Assembly (NCBI GenBank): GCA_963809715.1
Contig: CAWEKO010000002.1
Coordinates: forward strand, 434,001 to 498,000
Length of the DNA stretch: 64,000 bases
Direction of reading: 5' to 3'
Source: Bog-473 sp963809715
GTDB taxonomy: Bacteria; Actinomycetota; Acidimicrobiia; Acidimicrobiales; RAAP-2
Shown here: one piece after another, positions 17,237-24,835 of the stretch
How positions within the stretch are numbered: position 1 is the stretch's first letter
Layout: each line of letters starts with the position of its first letter
Notes under the pieces: model-generated
The model's input: only the letters and a program-made list of their open reading frames with translations
The model's database searches: none
Told to the model about the DNA's origin: nothing
Translations under genes and position numbers: made by a program

Positions 17237-18744
17237 CCCTCCAGCGGCGCCTGGTGGCCGTCCTGGCATTGATGCTGGTGATCGGCCTGATCGTCGCCGA
17301 CTTCGTCACGTATGTCTCGGTGCGCTCGTTCCTCTACGGACGGGCCGACGCCACGCTGGCCCAGGACGAGGCATTGGCATTCAACTACCTGGACTTCTCG
17401 GCCACGCACGGCCTGCCCGTGGAAAAGTCCAACCTGTCGCGCCGGGTCTCGACGGACGTCTACGTGATCCTGCGCAACAGCCAGGGCCAGGTCGTCATGC
17501 GCCGCCCGTCGGGCCCGGCCACCAATCCCGACCCATCACCCATCCTGACCAAGGACATCCCGGTCCAGCACGTTCCCCTCGTCGGGAACGCAGGCCAGGG
17601 GTCTGGGCGCTACGCCGGGACCTTCCGTCCTGACCCCGACGCTGTCATCTTGGGCAGCACCGACGACCCCGACGGGAAGTACCGGGCGATTGCGGTCAAC
17701 GTGCCCCAGGGCACCCTCGTCACCTCGCTGTCGCTCAACCCGACCAACGACACGTTGGGCTCGCTGCGCAAGATCGAGATTCTGGCGAGCCTGGCCGTCC
17801 TGCTGACCCTGTGCGTGCTCACCACCGTGTTCGTCCGGCGCGGCCTGCGGCCCCTGCGCGAGATGGCGGGGACGGCCGACACCATCGCCTCGGGTGACCT
17901 GAGCCGACGCGTGCCCCAGGCCCAGACGGAGAGCAAGGACGAGGTCGGCCGGCTCGGGGTGGCCCTGAACAAGATGCTGACCCAGATCGAGTCGGCTTTC
18001 GCCGAGAAGTCGGCTTCAGAGGAACGGCTGCGCCAGTTCGTGGCCGACGCCTCGCACGAGTTGCGGACGCCGTTGACCTCGATCCGGGGCTACGCCGAGC
18101 TGATGGGTCGGGGCGGCTTCGCCGACGAGCAGGGGCGGAGCAAGGCGCTCAAGCGCATCGAAGAGGAGGCGGCCCGCATGGGCGGCCTCGTCGAGGACCT
18201 GCTCCTCCTGGCCGAGCTGGACCGGGGCCGGCCGCTGCGCCTGGAGCCGGTGGACCTGCACCGCATCTGCGCCGACGCGGTGGACGACTCGGTCGCCGTG
18301 GCCCAGAGCCACCAGCTCCTCCTGATGCCCGGGCGGTCGGTCGTCGTGACCGGCGACGCCGAGCGCCTGGCCCAGGTGGCCCACAACCTCGTACGCAACG
18401 CGCTGGCCCACACGCCCGCCGGTACCAGGGTCGAGGTGTCCACCAGGGTCCAGTCCGGCATGGGGGTGATCGAGGTCTCGGACAACGGCCCGGGCCTCCC
18501 GCCCGAAGAGGCGGCCCGGGTCTTCGACCGGTTCTACCAGGGCGACAAGTCTCGCTCGGGCAGCGGCACCGGTCTGGGTCTGGCCATCGTGCACGCCATC
18601 GCCGAGGCACTCGGGGGAACGGCCGAGTTCCGAGCCGCCCCCGGGGGCGGGGTCTCGGTCGTCGTGTGCATTCCGTTGGCGGCCTCCCACGTGGCCGCCC
18701 GCACGCCGGCGTCGCCGCCCGCCCGGTCAGCTCAGCTGCACTGA
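17233..18744 (+). CDS. two-component sensor histidine kinase
   Basis: 503 residues. Membrane helices at 7-30 and 181-201 flank an extracytoplasmic sensor; HAMP at about 203-255; dimerisation domain with His275 in DASHELRTPLTSIRGY; ATPase domain with N box NLVRNALAHTPAG, G1 EVSDNGPGLP and G2 GTGLGLAIVHAI. It autophosphorylates and passes phosphate to the regulator encoded just upstream. The last 18 bases overlap the 3' end of the convergent menF gene. Ligand unknown. Confidence 0.91.
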   Translation: MTLQRRLVAVLALMLVIGLIVADFVTYVSVRSFLYGRADATLAQDEALAFNYLDFSATHGLPVEKSNLSRRVSTDVYVILRNSQGQVVMRRPSGPATNPDPSPILTKDIPVQHVPLVGNAGQGSGRYAGTFRPDPDAVILGSTDDPDGKYRAIAVNVPQGTLVTSLSLNPTNDTLGSLRKIEILASLAVLLTLCVLTTVFVRRGLRPLREMAGTADTIASGDLSRRVPQAQTESKDEVGRLGVALNKMLTQIESAFAEKSASEERLRQFVADASHELRTPLTSIRGYAELMGRGGFADEQGRSKALKRIEEEAARMGGLVEDLLLLAELDRGRPLRLEPVDLHRICADAVDDSVAVAQSHQLLLMPGRSVVVTGDAERLAQVAHNLVRNALAHTPAGTRVEVSTRVQSGMGVIEVSDNGPGLPPEEAARVFDRFYQGDKSRSGSGTGLGLAIVHAIAEALGGTAEFRAAPGGGVSVVVCIPLAASHVAARTPASPPARSAQLH

Positions 18745-20007
18745 GGATCCGGGCACGACGGTCTCGAGCACCGTCTCGAGCTTCACGTTGGTCTCGGCCG
18801 CCTCGGCTTCGGGATCCGAACCGGCCACGATTCCCGCCCCGGCTCGGAGCGAGAGGCGGTCGGTCGTCGCATTGAGCTGGGCGCTGCGCAACCCGATCAT
18901 CCACTCCCCCTCACCGTTCGCGTCGACCCAACCCACCGGTCCGGCCCAGTAGCCGCGGTCGCCTGCCTCGTCGGCCGCAATGCGGGCCAACGCCTCGTCG
19001 CGCGGGGTGCCGCCCACCGCCGGGGTGGGGTGGAGCTCGGCCAGCAGGGTCATGACGGAGTCCTCGCCGGCCAGGGTTCCCTCGAGCCGGGTGCCCAGGT
19101 GGGCCACGGAACGGAAGGCCACCAGCGACGGGGCTTCGGGCACGGCCAGACTGGAACAAAAGGGGCCGAGTTGGGCCGCGACGGCGTCGACGACGAGGCG
19201 GTGTTCCTCCCGGCTCTTGGCCGAGCGGGCCAGGTCGCGCTGGGCGTCGGCGTCGCTGCGGGCGGTGTCGCCGCGGGTCACCGTGCCGGCCAGCGGATAA
19301 CAGGTGACACGCCGACCGTGCCGGGCCACGAGCAGCTCGGGGCTGGCCCCGAAGAACACACCGTCGGGGACGGGCATCGAGAAAACGGTGCAGTTGGGCT
19401 CGGCGGCGCGCAGGCGGCGCAGCACGGACGCCAGATGCAGCGGGCCGGTGAGGTCGACCGTGAGGGGCCGGCTCAGCACGACCTTGCGCAGCGTGGCCCC
19501 AGGGGCGCGCAGGGCCGCGACGGCCTCGGCCACCATCGCGGCGTAGCCGGTCGAGTCCATGGCGGAGGAGACGCCGGCGACGCCGGGGTCATCCGGCGCG
19601 TCGACTCCGGTGTCGTACTGCCAGAGCACAGCCTCGAGCAGCTCGTCGGTGCCGGGCAGCGGGGCTCCGGCCGGCCCGACCGCGGTGACCCAGCGGCGCG
19701 GCACGCCGTCCTCGTCGCGTGTGATGCCCATGGTGAAGCGGGGAATGACGAGCTGCCCCCGCCCGGCGCCGGTGAAAGGCAATGCCCCGAGGGCGACCGG
19801 TCCGGACCCCACACGGCGTACAGGATCCTCGGACGGGATGGCGGCCAGGGCAGCGGCGGCCTGGTCGGCCCGCACCAGGGTGGCTGTGCCCCAGCCGACC
19901 AGGGTGAGGCCCGGGCGGTCGAAGAGCACGGTGGGGCTGCCGTCGAACTGCAGCGGGTCGGGTCCGTACTCGAGCGGGACCGTCCGGGCGTGCAGCTCCT
20001 GGGTCAC
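18727..20007 (-). CDS. menF: isochorismate synthase (MenF/EntC family)
   Basis: 426 residues; converts chorismate to isochorismate, the first committed step to menaquinone (or to salicylate/siderophores). Chorismate-binding fold motifs: LRKVVLSRPL, CTVFSMPVPDGVFFGASPEL, CYPLAGTVTRG, EEHRLVVD, LAELHPTPAVGGTPRDEA and GYWAGPVGWVDANGEGEW. The GTG at 20007 overlaps the menG stop (GTGA), so it is read with menG, which favours a menaquinone role over siderophore synthesis. Confidence 0.88.
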   Translation of the reverse strand: MTQELHARTVPLEYGPDPLQFDGSPTVLFDRPGLTLVGWGTATLVRADQAAAALAAIPSEDPVRRVGSGPVALGALPFTGAGRGQLVIPRFTMGITRDEDGVPRRWVTAVGPAGAPLPGTDELLEAVLWQYDTGVDAPDDPGVAGVSSAMDSTGYAAMVAEAVAALRAPGATLRKVVLSRPLTVDLTGPLHLASVLRRLRAAEPNCTVFSMPVPDGVFFGASPELLVARHGRRVTCYPLAGTVTRGDTARSDADAQRDLARSAKSREEHRLVVDAVAAQLGPFCSSLAVPEAPSLVAFRSVAHLGTRLEGTLAGEDSVMTLLAELHPTPAVGGTPRDEALARIAADEAGDRGYWAGPVGWVDANGEGEWMIGLRSAQLNATTDRLSLRAGAGIVAGSDPEAEAAETNVKLETVLETVVPGSSVQLS

Positions 20008-20732
20008 GGCGCGCCGGTGCGGGTGGCCAACACGAGCTGGCTCAGGCCGCCGGCCAAGGGTCGGATGCCCACGGCGGAGTACCCCGAACCAAGCAGGAGC
20101 CGGCGCAGGGCCGGGGCGGCCGGCAGGTAGGCCACGGAGCGAGGCAGGTAGCGGTACGCCTCGCGATCGGAGAGGGCGCCGCCGAGCACGGGCACCGCCT
20201 TGGTGAACCACAGGTCATACCCGGCGCGCAGCAGGCGCGAGCGCGGGGCGTCCACCTCGAGGACGGCCAGGCGCCCGCCGGGGCGCAGGACGCGGGCGGC
20301 CTCGGTCAGGGTGGCGCCCAGGTCGGTGAAGTTGCGCAGTGCATACCCACAGACCATGCCGTCGAAGGTGCCGTCGGGGAAGGGCAGGCAGGCGCCGTCG
20401 GACTCGATGAGCGGCGCCGGCTGACCGTTGGCGGCCAGCATGCCGGCGCTCAGATCGGCCCCGATCATCCGGTAGCCCCGGCGGTGTCCGAGGCGGGACA
20501 GATCGCCGGTCCCGCAGGCGAGATCGAGCACCAGCGCCCCGGCGGGCAGCCCCAGGGCGGCCACCGTGGTGCGCCGCCAGCGCTGGTCCAGCCCGAACGT
20601 CATGAGACGGTTCACCAGGTCGTAGCGGGGCGCGATGGTGTCGAACATGGCGCGCACGCGCGCCGTCTTCTCGGCGCCGGTCGGCAGGGCCGGGTCGGCC
20701 CGGTGCGAGTCGGGAGCCGGCCGGCGGGCCAT
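20004..20732 (-). CDS. menG: demethylmenaquinone methyltransferase
   Basis: 242 residues; methylates demethylmenaquinone with SAM, the last step of menaquinone synthesis (UbiE/MenG family). Hallmarks: VRAMFDTIAPRYDLVNRLMT at the start, VLDLACGTGDL for SAM binding, LPFPDGTFDGMVCGYALRNF, and EAARVLRPGGRLAVLEVDAP. ATG at 20732 follows the MaoC gene by 14 bases and the stop overlaps menF. The frame stays open upstream in the MaoC region, but homology begins only after this ATG. Confidence 0.92.
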   Translation of the reverse strand: MARRPAPDSHRADPALPTGAEKTARVRAMFDTIAPRYDLVNRLMTFGLDQRWRRTTVAALGLPAGALVLDLACGTGDLSRLGHRRGYRMIGADLSAGMLAANGQPAPLIESDGACLPFPDGTFDGMVCGYALRNFTDLGATLTEAARVLRPGGRLAVLEVDAPRSRLLRAGYDLWFTKAVPVLGGALSDREAYRYLPRSVAYLPAAPALRRLLLGSGYSAVGIRPLAGGLSQLVLATRTGAP

Positions 20733-20746
20733 GGCCGGTGCCGCGG

Positions 20747-21202
20747 TCAGCGGTAGTACCGGTAGATCACCTGGGCCACGCAGGCGGGCTTGGGTGTGTC
20801 CTTGACCTCGAAGACGAGCTCGTAGGTGACCTGGACGCCGCCCTCGACCTCCTCGACGCCAGACACCGAGGCACCCATGCGCAGCTCCGCTCCCACGGGC
20901 ACCGGAGTGGGGAAGCGCACCTTGCCGCAGCCGTAGTTGACCCCGAATTTCATGTTGTCGACCCGGATGATCTTGTTGAGGAGCACCGGGGCCAGCGACA
21001 GCGTGAGGTAGCCGTGGGCGATGGCGACACCGAACGGCCCGGACTTGGCCCGCTCGGGGTCGACGTGGATCCACTGGTGGTCGTCGGTGGCGTCGGCGAA
21101 GAGGTTGACCCGCTCCTGGGTGATGGTCTGCCACTCGGAGTGGCCGAGCTCTTTTCCGGCCCACTCGTGGAAGGCGTCGACGCCATCGATGACCGTGATC
21201 AT
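20747..21202 (-). CDS. MaoC-family (R)-hydratase, hot-dog fold
   Basis: 151 residues. The hydratase signature is clear: FADATDDHQWIHVDPERA with the catalytic Asp/His pair, then SGPFGVAIAHGYLTLSLAP. Members hydrate 2-enoyl-CoA or enoyl-ACP; similar stand-alone actinobacterial proteins are NodN-like. ATG at 21202 has GAGGAG at the right distance. First gene of the maoC-menG-menF unit, although no direct role in menaquinone synthesis is known. Confidence 0.88.
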   Translation of the reverse strand: MITVIDGVDAFHEWAGKELGHSEWQTITQERVNLFADATDDHQWIHVDPERAKSGPFGVAIAHGYLTLSLAPVLLNKIIRVDNMKFGVNYGCGKVRFPTPVPVGAELRMGASVSGVEEVEGGVQVTYELVFEVKDTPKPACVAQVIYRYYR

Positions 21203-21242
21203 TGGTGTGCTCCTCGCTGGTCAGGATCAGTTCCGACCCGGG

Positions 21243-21248
21243 ACGCTA
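21243..21248 (-). promoter_or_regulatory. -10 candidate of the maoC-menG-menF unit
   Basis: TAGCGT on the minus strand, about 40 bases before the ATG at 21202; unlike many first genes here, the transcript would carry a leader with a good ribosome site. Confidence 0.35.
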
Positions 21249-21267
21249 CTTGCCCAGAGGACCTCAC

Positions 21268-21273
21268 TACGCT
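21268..21273 (+). promoter_or_regulatory. -10 element of the VIT-family gene (leaderless)
   Basis: TACGCT ends eight bases before the GTG at 21282. The same hexamer at the same distance precedes trpC. Confidence 0.5.
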
Positions 21274-21281
21274 GAGCACCA

Positions 21282-22004
21282 GTGTCCCTGGCGCATGAAC
21301 ACGACCACATCGCACCCCACCATCACCGGGACATCGGCGGTGGTGGTGCCCGGGCGGCGGTGTTCGGCATCAGCGACGGTCTCGTCACCAACGTCTCCCT
21401 CGTCCTCGGGATGGCCGGCGCCAACCCGGGCGGCTCGATCGTGCGCCTGGCCGGGGTGGCCGGGCTCGTCGCCGGGTCCTTCTCCATGGCGGCCGGGGAG
21501 TACCTGTCCATGACGGCCCAACGCGAGCTGCAAGAGCGCGAGCTCGAGGTGGAGCGTCGGGCCTTGACCGACAACCCGCGGGGCGAGGCGGCGGAGTTGC
21601 GGGGCATGTACGTGCGGCGGGGGATCGAGCCGGGTGTGGCCCACGAAATGGTGAACGAGGTCATGCAGGATCCCGACCTCGCCCTCGAGACGCACGCGCG
21701 TGAGGAGCTCGGCATCTCGCCGCAGAGCCTGGGGTCGCCCTGGCAGGCGGCTGCCGCCTCCTTCGTGACCTTCGCCCTTGGTGCCTTCGTTCCGCTCGCT
21801 CCCTGGCTCTTCACCTCGGGCACGCTGGCGATTGTGCTTTCGGTCGTGCTCGGCGGCCTGGCCGCCCTGGCCGTGGGCGTGGTCTTGGCCCGCTTCACCG
21901 AGCGCTCGCCCGTCGTCTCCGCGCTGCGCCAGCTGGCCGTGACAGCCGTGGCGGCGGCGGTGACCTACGGGGTGGGCCGGGCCATCGGCACGGGCGTCAG
22001 CTGA
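21282..22004 (+). CDS. VIT1/CCC1 (DUF125) family transporter
   Basis: 240 residues; the family moves Fe2+ or Mn2+ out of the cytosol. A His-rich N-terminus (AHEHDHIAPHHHRD) precedes the first helix with VFGISDGLVTNVSLVLGMAG and GSFSMAAGEYLSMTAQRE, followed by the metal-binding cytoplasmic loop with Glu-rich helices (RELQERELEVERR, PDLALETHAREELG) and three C-terminal helices. GTG start agrees with the upstream -10. Its stop overlaps the convergent mshD stop by eight bases. Confidence 0.87.
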   Translation: MSLAHEHDHIAPHHHRDIGGGGARAAVFGISDGLVTNVSLVLGMAGANPGGSIVRLAGVAGLVAGSFSMAAGEYLSMTAQRELQERELEVERRALTDNPRGEAAELRGMYVRRGIEPGVAHEMVNEVMQDPDLALETHAREELGISPQSLGSPWQAAAASFVTFALGAFVPLAPWLFTSGTLAIVLSVVLGGLAALAVGVVLARFTERSPVVSALRQLAVTAVAAAVTYGVGRAIGTGVS

Positions 22005-22917
22005 TCCTCGCCGTTCGGGCGGGGTCCCGCCTGTAGGAGCGATCGACGTGGTCGACCTCGAACCCGAGGACGCGGTACAGCCCGACTGCGGACTGGTTGG
22101 TGGCATCCACGTAGAGCATGCCGACGGGCGCACCGCGCTGGGCGACGGACGCCAGCCCGGCCACGGTGAGCGAGCGACCCCAGCCCTGACCGTGGTGGCG
22201 TGGGTCGACGGAGATCACGTAGATCTCGCCCAGCACCGGCACGTGGTCCCGGTGCACCTTGGTCCAGCAGGAGCCGATGAAGCCTTCGCCGGAGGGATCG
22301 TCGGCCACCAAGAAGCCCTCGAGGTCGACCCAGTCGGCGGCCATGCGCTCGCGCAGCATGGCGACCGTCCAGCCGCTCTGTTCGGGGTGGCCCGCGAAGG
22401 CCCGGTTGTTGGTGTCGACCCAGACCTCCTCGTCGCGCCCGGGCTCGAAGGGGCGGGTGGCCAGGGGACGGGTGGCGGCGACGACGGCGGGATCGAGAGG
22501 GAGGGGCAGTCGCATCTGGAGCAGGTCTCGTTCGGGGCTGAAGCCGTGTCTGGCCGCCAGCGCGTCGTCCTCGGGGCCGGCCGCCATGGCCCACAGGTGC
22601 ACGGGAACGCCCGAGGGCACCAGGCCGACGGCCTTCTCGATCAGAGCGCCCGCGTGCTCGGCCCGACCGGCGCGATCGACCACCAGGTGAAGGGAGACGG
22701 ACCCGTCGCGCTCGGGGAACACGATGACGGCGCCGGTCAGGCCGCCGTCGTGTCCGGCCAGGACGACGCGGCCCCCCGACGGGGTGCCCTGGGTCACGGC
22801 GAGCAGCTCCGGATCGGGCAGGGGCGGATGGTCCGCCGCCGCGGTCACCCGAGCCACGAGCGTCGCCAGCGCGGCGCGCTCGGATTCACCCAATCGGTCC
22901 AGCTCGACCACGTCCAC
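21997..22917 (-). CDS. mshD: mycothiol synthase (acetyltransferase MshD)
   Basis: 306 residues made of two GNAT domains; acetylates Cys-GlcN-Ins to complete mycothiol, the actinobacterial thiol buffer. Diagnostic blocks are NNRAFAGHPEQSGWTV, LGEIYVISVDPRHHGQGWGR with the acetyl-CoA loop, and MLYVDATNQSAVGLYRVLGF. GTG at 22917 is selected because TACCTT lies seven bases upstream; a longer frame to 22989 runs into nth. Strong evidence that the organism is an actinobacterium. Confidence 0.9.
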   Translation of the reverse strand: MDVVELDRLGESERAALATLVARVTAAADHPPLPDPELLAVTQGTPSGGRVVLAGHDGGLTGAVIVFPERDGSVSLHLVVDRAGRAEHAGALIEKAVGLVPSGVPVHLWAMAAGPEDDALAARHGFSPERDLLQMRLPLPLDPAVVAATRPLATRPFEPGRDEEVWVDTNNRAFAGHPEQSGWTVAMLRERMAADWVDLEGFLVADDPSGEGFIGSCWTKVHRDHVPVLGEIYVISVDPRHHGQGWGRSLTVAGLASVAQRGAPVGMLYVDATNQSAVGLYRVLGFEVDHVDRSYRRDPARTARIS

Positions 22918-22924
22918 GCCGGAG

Positions 22925-22930
22925 AAGGTA
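22925..22930 (-). promoter_or_regulatory. -10 element of mshD (leaderless)
   Basis: TACCTT on the minus strand, seven bases before the GTG at 22917. Only 31 bases separate the mshD and nth start codons, so both promoters sit in the opposite gene's immediate 5' flank. Confidence 0.45.
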
Positions 22931-22936
22931 ACCCGG

Positions 22937-22942
22937 TACGTT
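22937..22942 (+). promoter_or_regulatory. -10 element of nth (leaderless)
   Basis: TACGTT ends six bases before the nth GTG at 22949. Confidence 0.45.
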
Positions 22943-22948
22943 GACCCG

Positions 22949-23614
22949 GTGGCGAAACCGAGGACACCGAAGGGTCGGGCCCGCCTCACCGTCGAACGCC
23001 TGGCGGCGCGCTATCCGGGTACGGCGAAGGAGCTCTGTGCCCTCGAGCACGACGGGCCGTTCCAACTCCTGGCGGCCACCATCCTGTCGGCCCAGAGCAC
23101 CGATGCCCGGGTGAACATGGTGACCCCGCTGCTCTTCGCCACCTACCCGGACCCCCGGTCGCTGGCCGCGGCCAACCCCGAGAAGGTGGAGGAGATCATC
23201 CACTCGACCGGGTTCTTCCGCTCCAAGACCAAGAGCCTGATCGGCATGGCCGCCGCGGTGGTCGAGCGGTTCGACGGGGAGGTGCCCTCGAGGTTGGAGG
23301 ACCTGGTGACCATCCCCGGGGTGGGGCGCAAGACGGGCAACGTGGTTCGCAGCGTCGACTTCGACCTGCCCGGCCTCCCCGTGGACACCCACGTCCTGCG
23401 AGTGAGCAAGCGACTCGGCCTGACCGACACCTTGCCGCCGGCCCAGCAGGCGGAGGCGGTCAAGGTGGAACTGGTGCTCAATTCGATGATCCCGCCGGCC
23501 GAGCGGGGGACGTTCAGCCTGCGGACGATCCTGCACGGGCGGGAGACCTGCGTGGCCCGGCAACCCCGGTGTCATGACTGCCCGTTGAACGACTTCTGCC
23601 CCTCCGCCCAGTAA
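22949..23614 (+). CDS. nth: endonuclease III
   Basis: 221 residues; a glycosylase/AP-lyase for oxidised pyrimidines. Helix-hairpin-helix LVTIPGVGRKTGNVV carries the catalytic Lys, VDTHVLRVSKRLGL the catalytic Asp. The C-terminus holds the four-cysteine cluster loop C-x6-C-x2-C-x5-C (CVARQPRCHDCPLNDFC), so the [4Fe-4S] site is complete. GTG at 22949 fits the nearby -10. Confidence 0.94.
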   Translation: MAKPRTPKGRARLTVERLAARYPGTAKELCALEHDGPFQLLAATILSAQSTDARVNMVTPLLFATYPDPRSLAAANPEKVEEIIHSTGFFRSKTKSLIGMAAAVVERFDGEVPSRLEDLVTIPGVGRKTGNVVRSVDFDLPGLPVDTHVLRVSKRLGLTDTLPPAQQAEAVKVELVLNSMIPPAERGTFSLRTILHGRETCVARQPRCHDCPLNDFCPSAQ

Positions 23615-23703
23615 CCCGCGCCAACTCGGACTTTTTCCCCTATTTCGGGCCTTTCGCGTTCCACGTGCTGAAATTCACAAGCCCAGAGGGTACGATTCTG
23701 AAC

Positions 23704-23731
23704 TGGAACCGGTTCCCGCCACCTGGTTCCA
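23704..23731. promoter_or_regulatory. inverted repeat; possible ECF sigma promoter or RNA hairpin
   Basis: TGGAACC at 23704-23710 and GGTTCCA at 23725-23731 are inverted, and 23705-23716 is itself the palindrome GGAACCGGTTCC. Read as a promoter, GGAAC, 16 bases, GTT matches the common ECF sigma consensus in actinobacteria. Read as RNA, it forms a stem upstream of the terminator at 23771. Confidence 0.35.
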
Positions 23732-23770
23732 AAAGAGTCGTTGCTGGGATCCGCCTCCCGGCCGACTCGC

Positions 23771-23798
23771 CCAATGCCGGCCTTCGGGCCGGCATTGG
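23771..23798 (+). terminator. 12-bp stem with TTCG tetraloop
   Basis: CCAATGCCGGCC (23771-23782), loop TTCG, GGCCGGCATTGG (23787-23798): a perfect 12-base-pair stem closed by the very stable UUCG loop, followed by TGTTT. The best intrinsic terminator in the window. The T-run is short, as is common in high-GC genomes. Confidence 0.75.
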
Positions 23799-23844
23799 TG
23801 TTTGAATCCCTGGTCACACCGTTGCGGCGCCAGTGGTATTACTC

Positions 23845-23857
23845 AGGGTGTTACCCT
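23845..23857 (+). promoter_or_regulatory. operator overlapping the -10 of the antitoxin gene
   Basis: AGGGT-GTT-ACCCT is a perfect inverted repeat whose right arm lies inside TACCCT (23852-23857), a -10 hexamer ending six bases before the ATG at 23864. This arrangement suits autorepression by a ribbon-helix-helix antitoxin. Confidence 0.5.
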
Positions 23858-23863
23858 TGGTCC

Positions 23864-24130
23864 ATGGTGAGCAAGCGGTCCGTCTCCCTCGATGACGAGG
23901 TTGCGGCGGCCGTCGAGGAAGCGGCAAAGCAGGATGGCGTCTCCTTCAGCGCCTGGTTGTCGAGCGCAGCCGAGATGCAGCTCAGAGTGCGCCAGGGCCT
24001 GCGTGGCGTCGCCGCCTGGGAGGGCGAGACCGGCTCGCTCAGTGCGGAGGAGGTGGCCGCCGGCGAGGCGCTGCTGGCCCGGCTGCGCTCCGGGGTCTCG
24101 GGCGTCGCGTCGCGGGTCCGCCGGCGATGA
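23864..24130 (+). CDS. ribbon-helix-helix-like antitoxin candidate
   Basis: 88 residues. KRSVSLDDEVAAAVEEAAKQDGVSFSAWLSSAAE has the short strand then two helices expected of a CopG/ribbon-helix-helix DNA-binding unit; the rest is a helical, Glu-rich segment that could wrap a toxin. The ATG at 23864 follows a -10 overlapped by an inverted repeat. Its stop overlaps the next start by ATGA. The call rests on fold-like pattern and context. Confidence 0.68.
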   Translation: MVSKRSVSLDDEVAAAVEEAAKQDGVSFSAWLSSAAEMQLRVRQGLRGVAAWEGETGSLSAEEVAAGEALLARLRSGVSGVASRVRRR

Positions 24131-24525
24131 GCGCCACCCGGCGCGAGGGCCTGGTCTACGGGCTCGGTGCCCTGCACGCGGCGGCACGGGGCGACCGGAT
24201 GTTGTGGTCGCTGCACCGGGCCGCCCTCTCCAACGGGATCGTGCCGGTCGTCCCCGCGGTGACGGTGGCCGAGGGCTACCGCACCGAAGCGCGCAGCGAC
24301 CGCATCGCCGAGTTGCTGGCCGGGACCGAGGTCGAGCCTTTCGACGGTGAGGCGGCCCGCCGTTCCGGGGAGATCGCCGCCCGCTGTGACACCTCGGACC
24401 TGAGCGTCGTCGCGGTGGTGGAGGTGGCCGAGCGCCGCAACTGTGCGGTCGTGGCCCAGCGCCAGACCGTGCTGCGGACGGCTGCCGCGCTGGTGGGCCA
24501 CGAGCTCGTGCTCTACGCCGTCTAA
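24127..24525 (+). CDS. PIN-domain toxin-like protein with missing catalytic acids
   Basis: 132 residues, coupled by ATGA to the antitoxin candidate. It aligns with actinobacterial VapC-type PIN proteins from GLVYGLGALHAAARGDRMLW through PVVPAVTVAEGYR, AELLAGTEVEPFDGEAARR and CDTSDLSVVAVVEVAERR. Of the four usual acidic residues only Glu49 remains: the first Asp (in LDAGAL) is Gly12, the third (TSDVVDA) is Val94, the fourth (VVTSD) is Arg112. It is therefore probably not an active ribonuclease unless chemistry has shifted. The frame is intact, so it is not an obvious pseudogene. Confidence 0.66.
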   Translation: MSATRREGLVYGLGALHAAARGDRMLWSLHRAALSNGIVPVVPAVTVAEGYRTEARSDRIAELLAGTEVEPFDGEAARRSGEIAARCDTSDLSVVAVVEVAERRNCAVVAQRQTVLRTAAALVGHELVLYAV

Positions 24526-24568
24526 CGCGGTGCTGGCCATATCCGCCTGAGCGGCAGTGGGTCGTTGC

Positions 24569-24751
24569 TCAGCGCGAGGCGTAGCGCTGCAGGCGACGGA
24601 GAGCCCCGCCCAGCGCCCGCTCCACCGCGATCAACTCGTGCGCCATGTCTTCGTCCCCCTGGTTCAGCGCACCCTCGGCCAGGGCAGTGACCCGGCGGTG
24701 CAGCTCCTCCATGCTCGAGGAGAGGGACGAGAGCTCGGCGGCCGACGACAT
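24569..24751 (-). CDS. small helical protein, unknown function
   Basis: 60 residues, almost entirely helical: MEELHRRVTALAEGALNQG and HELIAVERALGGALRRLQRY suggest a short helical hairpin or coiled coil. Similar small proteins occur in other actinobacteria as far as I recall, without a known role. It diverges from hisD. ATG at 24751 is preferred; another in-frame ATG at 24820 would add 23 low-complexity residues and touch the hisD promoter. Confidence 0.6.
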   Translation of the reverse strand: MSSAAELSSLSSSMEELHRRVTALAEGALNQGDEDMAHELIAVERALGGALRRLQRYASR

Positions 24752-24820
24752 GCCCTGATCATGACCGATACGGCCGAACCCGTCCGCGTCGGAGGCTCCG
24801 GGACGTCCGTGGCGCCCCAT

Positions 24821-24826
24821 TAGCCT
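24821..24826 (+). promoter_or_regulatory. -10 element of the his cluster (leaderless)
   Basis: TAGCCT ends nine bases before the hisD ATG. No leader peptide or T-box-like structure fits in so short a 5' end, so attenuation before hisD is unlikely. Confidence 0.5.
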
Positions 24827-24835
24827 TGTGTCCTC

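Larger units (their letters stand above)
23703..23803 (+). ncRNA. candidate ~100-nt small RNA
   Basis: TACGAT at 23691-23696 could start a transcript near 23703 that ends at the strong hairpin 23771-23798. The interval has no good reading frame and holds a second inverted repeat. It could equally be the 3' untranslated region of nth plus its terminator, or an attenuated leader for the toxin-antitoxin pair downstream. No known RNA family was recognised. Confidence 0.3.
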
